Positions 62,409-64,000 of a DNA stretch of 64,000 bases are shown piece by piece. The number at the start of each line of letters is the position of its first letter. The first letter of the stretch is position 1. This stretch comes from CAVYTF01 sp963771435 (GTDB taxonomy: Bacteria > Bacteroidota > Bacteroidia > Chitinophagales > Chitinophagaceae): assembly GCA_963771435.1 (NCBI GenBank), contig CAVYTF010000017.1:1-64000 (forward strand), read 5' to 3'. The translations under genes and the position numbers were made by a program. The notes under the pieces were generated by a model. That model was not told the DNA's origin. It worked only from the letters and a program-made list of their open reading frames with translations, and did not search any database.

Positions 62409-62525
62409 AAATAAAAAATATTTATTATCTTATTTTTCCACACTAAAAAATATGCTGAAACGCAATGTAGATAATGGTTTAGGTCAAAATAGAAGTAAGA
62501 CTATGCTGCTTTTAATGTGCATTAA

Positions 62526-62544
62526 TGTGGATAACTGTGCATAA
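62526..62544 (-). promoter_or_regulatory. Two tandem DnaA-box-like sites
   Basis: On the minus strand TTATGCACA (62536-62544) and TTATCCACA (62526-62534) both fit TTATNCACA and are 10 bp apart in the same orientation. A weaker TTTTCCACA-like site occurs near 62434. They lie about 170-190 bp before mraZ. Confidence 0.5.
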
Positions 62545-62772
62545 ATAATGCTACCCTATGTTAATAATTAAGTTACACACTATAATAAAAAGATATGTTT
62601 TAACTCGAAAAAAGCCTTTACACCCTATTTGAAATATATTTCCATGTTTTCAATAAAAAACTTCTTTTCAAAATATGTAGCAAAACTTGAGGTCTGTCAA
62701 AAATTCAGAATTTCTGTGGAACAAACCACTTTTTTATTTTCCAAAACTCCATTTTCCCTCCTTTCACCCTCA

Positions 62773-62814
62773 TGCCTCATTCCTGCGTCCTTCCTGCCAC
62801 CTTCACTAGACTCC
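62773..62814 (+). repeat. Dispersed repeat, copy C (42 bp core)
   Basis: TGCCTCATTCCTGCGTCCTT followed by CCTGCCACCTTCACTAGACTCC; 40 of 42 positions equal copy B at 42062-42103. Confidence 0.85.
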
Positions 62815-62989
62815 ACTGCTTCGCACATCCAGAAATTTCTCAGGGCTACTTTCAAAGCTTTCTGCCATTTATTCAGGCAAAGGTTTTGCATAGCCCTTTT
62901 TGTATGGTGTACTTACAACAGGCACCCCCGAACTAAAGCTGCTGGAGAGAGAAAGATGGGCGCCCCACAAGGAATTAGAAGTAGGGATT

Positions 62990-63571
62990 TTACGACTTAT
63001 AGTTGACAGTTTGAGGCTGCAATGAACCTTTTTTAACGAGATAGTAGCTGCCAAAAAGGAGGGCGGAAAAGAGGATGGTTGCGGCAAGGCTGCCTGGGTA
63101 AAAGGGAAGGCCGTCCTGGTAGCATTGTATTAAACCGCTGAAAGTTCTAGGTCTGCCGAGCCCCCGGGTTCCCGTGCCTGCCCAAACGAGAAAGTTTGAG
63201 ATGAGAAAATATACGGTAGGGGAGATGATGGCTGCGAGAAAGACATTTAGTAGGTTTATTTTTTTGATGAAAAAACCGATGATGGTAAGGGCGGCAAACA
63301 GTAAATAATTTTGCCATTGGCCTTCGTAAAAACCGGAGAGCGTTGACAGCCCCTTGCTGTATAAAAACTGGTAGAGGAGGTCGCTTAGGAACATGGAAAT
63401 GATTGGTAAAGCAAATGCCCATTTTTTGTCTTTTATAAAGATGGCGCCTCCAAAAATGGCCATTGCTATTTGCGGCGCGAAACCCCAGGGCCTGTAGGGA
63501 ATAATGCGGTAGAGGGCGGCAACAAGTATCATTAATACGAGGGAAACGATAACTGCTTTTTTATTTTTCAT
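62990..63571 (-). CDS. DUF6580-type membrane protein
   Basis: This 193-residue protein has about five TM helices (AVIVSLVLMILVAALYRII, FAPQIAMAIFGGAIFI, WAFALPIISMFLSDLLYQFLY, YLLFAALTIIGFFI, LLNVFLAAIISPTVYFLISNFLVW, LAATILFSALLFGSYYLV). The pattern R-I-x-P-R/Y-P-x-x-F-x-P and the late SNFxVW...C segment are those of DUF6580, an ECF-transporter-like family whose substrate is not known. Intact. Confidence 0.75.
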   Translation of the reverse strand: MKNKKAVIVSLVLMILVAALYRIIPYRPWGFAPQIAMAIFGGAIFIKDKKWAFALPIISMFLSDLLYQFLYSKGLSTLSGFYEGQWQNYLLFAALTIIGFFIKKINLLNVFLAAIISPTVYFLISNFLVWAGTGTRGLGRPRTFSGLIQCYQDGLPFYPGSLAATILFSALLFGSYYLVKKGSLQPQTVNYKS

Positions 63572-63612
63572 ATGCGCTTTGCTTTTGAGAATACAAAAAT
63601 AAGTTTTAATTA

Positions 63613-64000
63613 TTAAGGAACGAAGGCTTTGTAGATGGTGGCGAAAGATGGTGTTTCTATTTTATATTTTTCGGCGGGTAGTATGGCGATAGCCTCTCCT
63701 CTAAGGGCCTGCAAATGGTTGGTGCCGGTGATCTGCAACTCGCCATCCATGATGCAAAGAATTTCGAGAGAAGAAGAAGAGGATTCATATACTTCGCCTT
63801 TTTTTAGAGTGATGCTGCTGAGGCCAAAGTCAACAGTGGAGGATGCATAATTTTTTTCGATATGGGATTTATCGCTTCCGTTGATGACGACAGGAGCAAT
63901 TCCTTCAAAGAGGGTGTGCTTTATTAACTCGGGCACATCAATGTGCTTGTTTGTTAAGCCGCCACGCAACACATTGTCGCTGCTTGCCATCAACTCTATA
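63613..64000 (-). CDS. manA: Mannose-6-phosphate isomerase class I, C-terminal part (runs off window)
   Basis: The frame continues through the window edge (IELMASSDNVLRGGLTNKHIDVPELIKHTLFEG at the edge), the C-terminal cupin half of type I phosphomannose isomerase. Only about 128 codons are visible, including the SDNVLRGGLT motif and the final strands (ALRGEAIAILPAEKYKIE). The catalytic zinc-binding part lies outside. It interconverts mannose-6-P and fructose-6-P. Confidence 0.85.
   Translation of the reverse strand, partial: IELMASSDNVLRGGLTNKHIDVPELIKHTLFEGIAPVVINGSDKSHIEKNYASSTVDFGLSSITLKKGEVYESSSSSLEILCIMDGELQITGTNHLQALRGEAIAILPAEKYKIETPSFATIYKAFVP

Larger units (their letters stand above)
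62409..62989. other. About 580 bp upstream of mraZ without a gene
   Basis: AT-rich region between mraZ and the DUF6580 gene. Contains tandem DnaA-box-like sites and dispersed repeat copy C. The plus frame 62629-63006 is formed by the repeat (SCLIPASFLPPSLDS) and looks spurious. Confidence 0.5.

Noticed and set aside
62409..62660. Replication origin
   Set aside because: Two DnaA-box-like sites are present, but there is no dnaA or dnaN, no further boxes with clear order and no obvious unwinding element.
62629..63006. Plus-strand ORF with SCLIPASFLPPSLDS
   Set aside because: Created by repeat copy C; the same string occurs in the unrelated frame at 41885-42151.
1..64000. rRNA, tRNA or riboswitch
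   Set aside because: No recognisable tRNA cloverleaf, rRNA segment or known riboswitch core found on reading; small RNAs cannot be excluded.
1..64000. Novel defence or secretion system
   Set aside because: No cluster of unknown genes with defence-like domains; unknown proteins are single and scattered.

Overview
The window looks like a chromosomal segment of a Bacteroidota bacterium, most like Chitinophagaceae (inferred from gene content, not from a search). Supporting signs are a fused SecDF, a gliding/T9SS (CHU-type) C-terminal domain, DUF6799 and PF13645-type L,D-transpeptidase proteins, a compact mraZ-to-ftsZ division/cell-wall cluster without murF, and several matches to the Bacteroidota -7 promoter element TAnnTTTG. 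I see no rRNA, tRNA or CRISPR array.

Layout. 1-2.9 kb: a complete IS3-family element with inverted repeats, a possible 5-bp target duplication and an A9 frameshift site, followed by two decayed genes (YHYH protein, MORN-type lipoprotein). 2.9-11.2 kb: ftsX, a broken alpha/beta hydrolase, a small outer-membrane barrel, a DUF6799 protein, a GH20 hexosaminidase, a broken NTF2-like gene, a T9SS-type secreted protein and a barrel-gene remnant. 11.4-20.8 kb: secDF and a heavy-metal RND efflux operon (small ORF, TolC-like, adaptor, CusA-like pump). 21-25.8 kb: GH25 lysozyme, small membrane protein, AlkA-like glycosylase, obg, and a winged-helix protein carrying a perfect 42-bp tandem repeat. 25.8-29.8 kb: phenylacetate operon paaABCD-paaG-paaI with a paaY remnant and a palindromic operator candidate. 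29.8-42.8 kb: xerD, rnhB, TsaC-type protein, MmcQ-like protein, an L,D-transpeptidase facing an amidase, nitrilase-family amidase, kdsB, antiporter, hydrolase, accC, accB, efp. 43-45.5 kb: RRM protein, a large unknown membrane protein, a 21-bp tandem array. 45.8-62.4 kb: the dcw cluster on the minus strand (mraZ, rsmH, ftsL, ftsI, murE, mraY, murD, ftsW, murG, murC, ftsQ, ftsA, ftsZ). 62.4-64 kb: a regulatory-looking intergenic region, a DUF6580-type membrane protein and the 3' end of a mannose-6-phosphate isomerase.

The strongest global observation is that secDF, efp, ftsA, paaA, paaC, an amidase, a hydrolase, an NTF2-like gene and the YHYH gene are all frameshifted. In almost every case one- or two-base changes in short homopolymers restore a family-like protein of normal length. 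Because ftsA, efp and secDF are normally essential or nearly so, sequencing or assembly error is the simplest explanation for many of these breaks. The substitution stops and the truncated remnants are better candidates for real decay.

I did not find a convincing undescribed multi-gene system. The least explained signals are non-coding or repetitive: a 42-bp dispersed element in three places, two unrelated 21-bp tandem arrays near the ends of the dcw cluster, the 42-bp coding repeat whose unit junctions form hairpins with a compensatory change, and a 10-bp-phased AAAGTG box array upstream of mraZ with two tandem DnaA-box-like sites further upstream.
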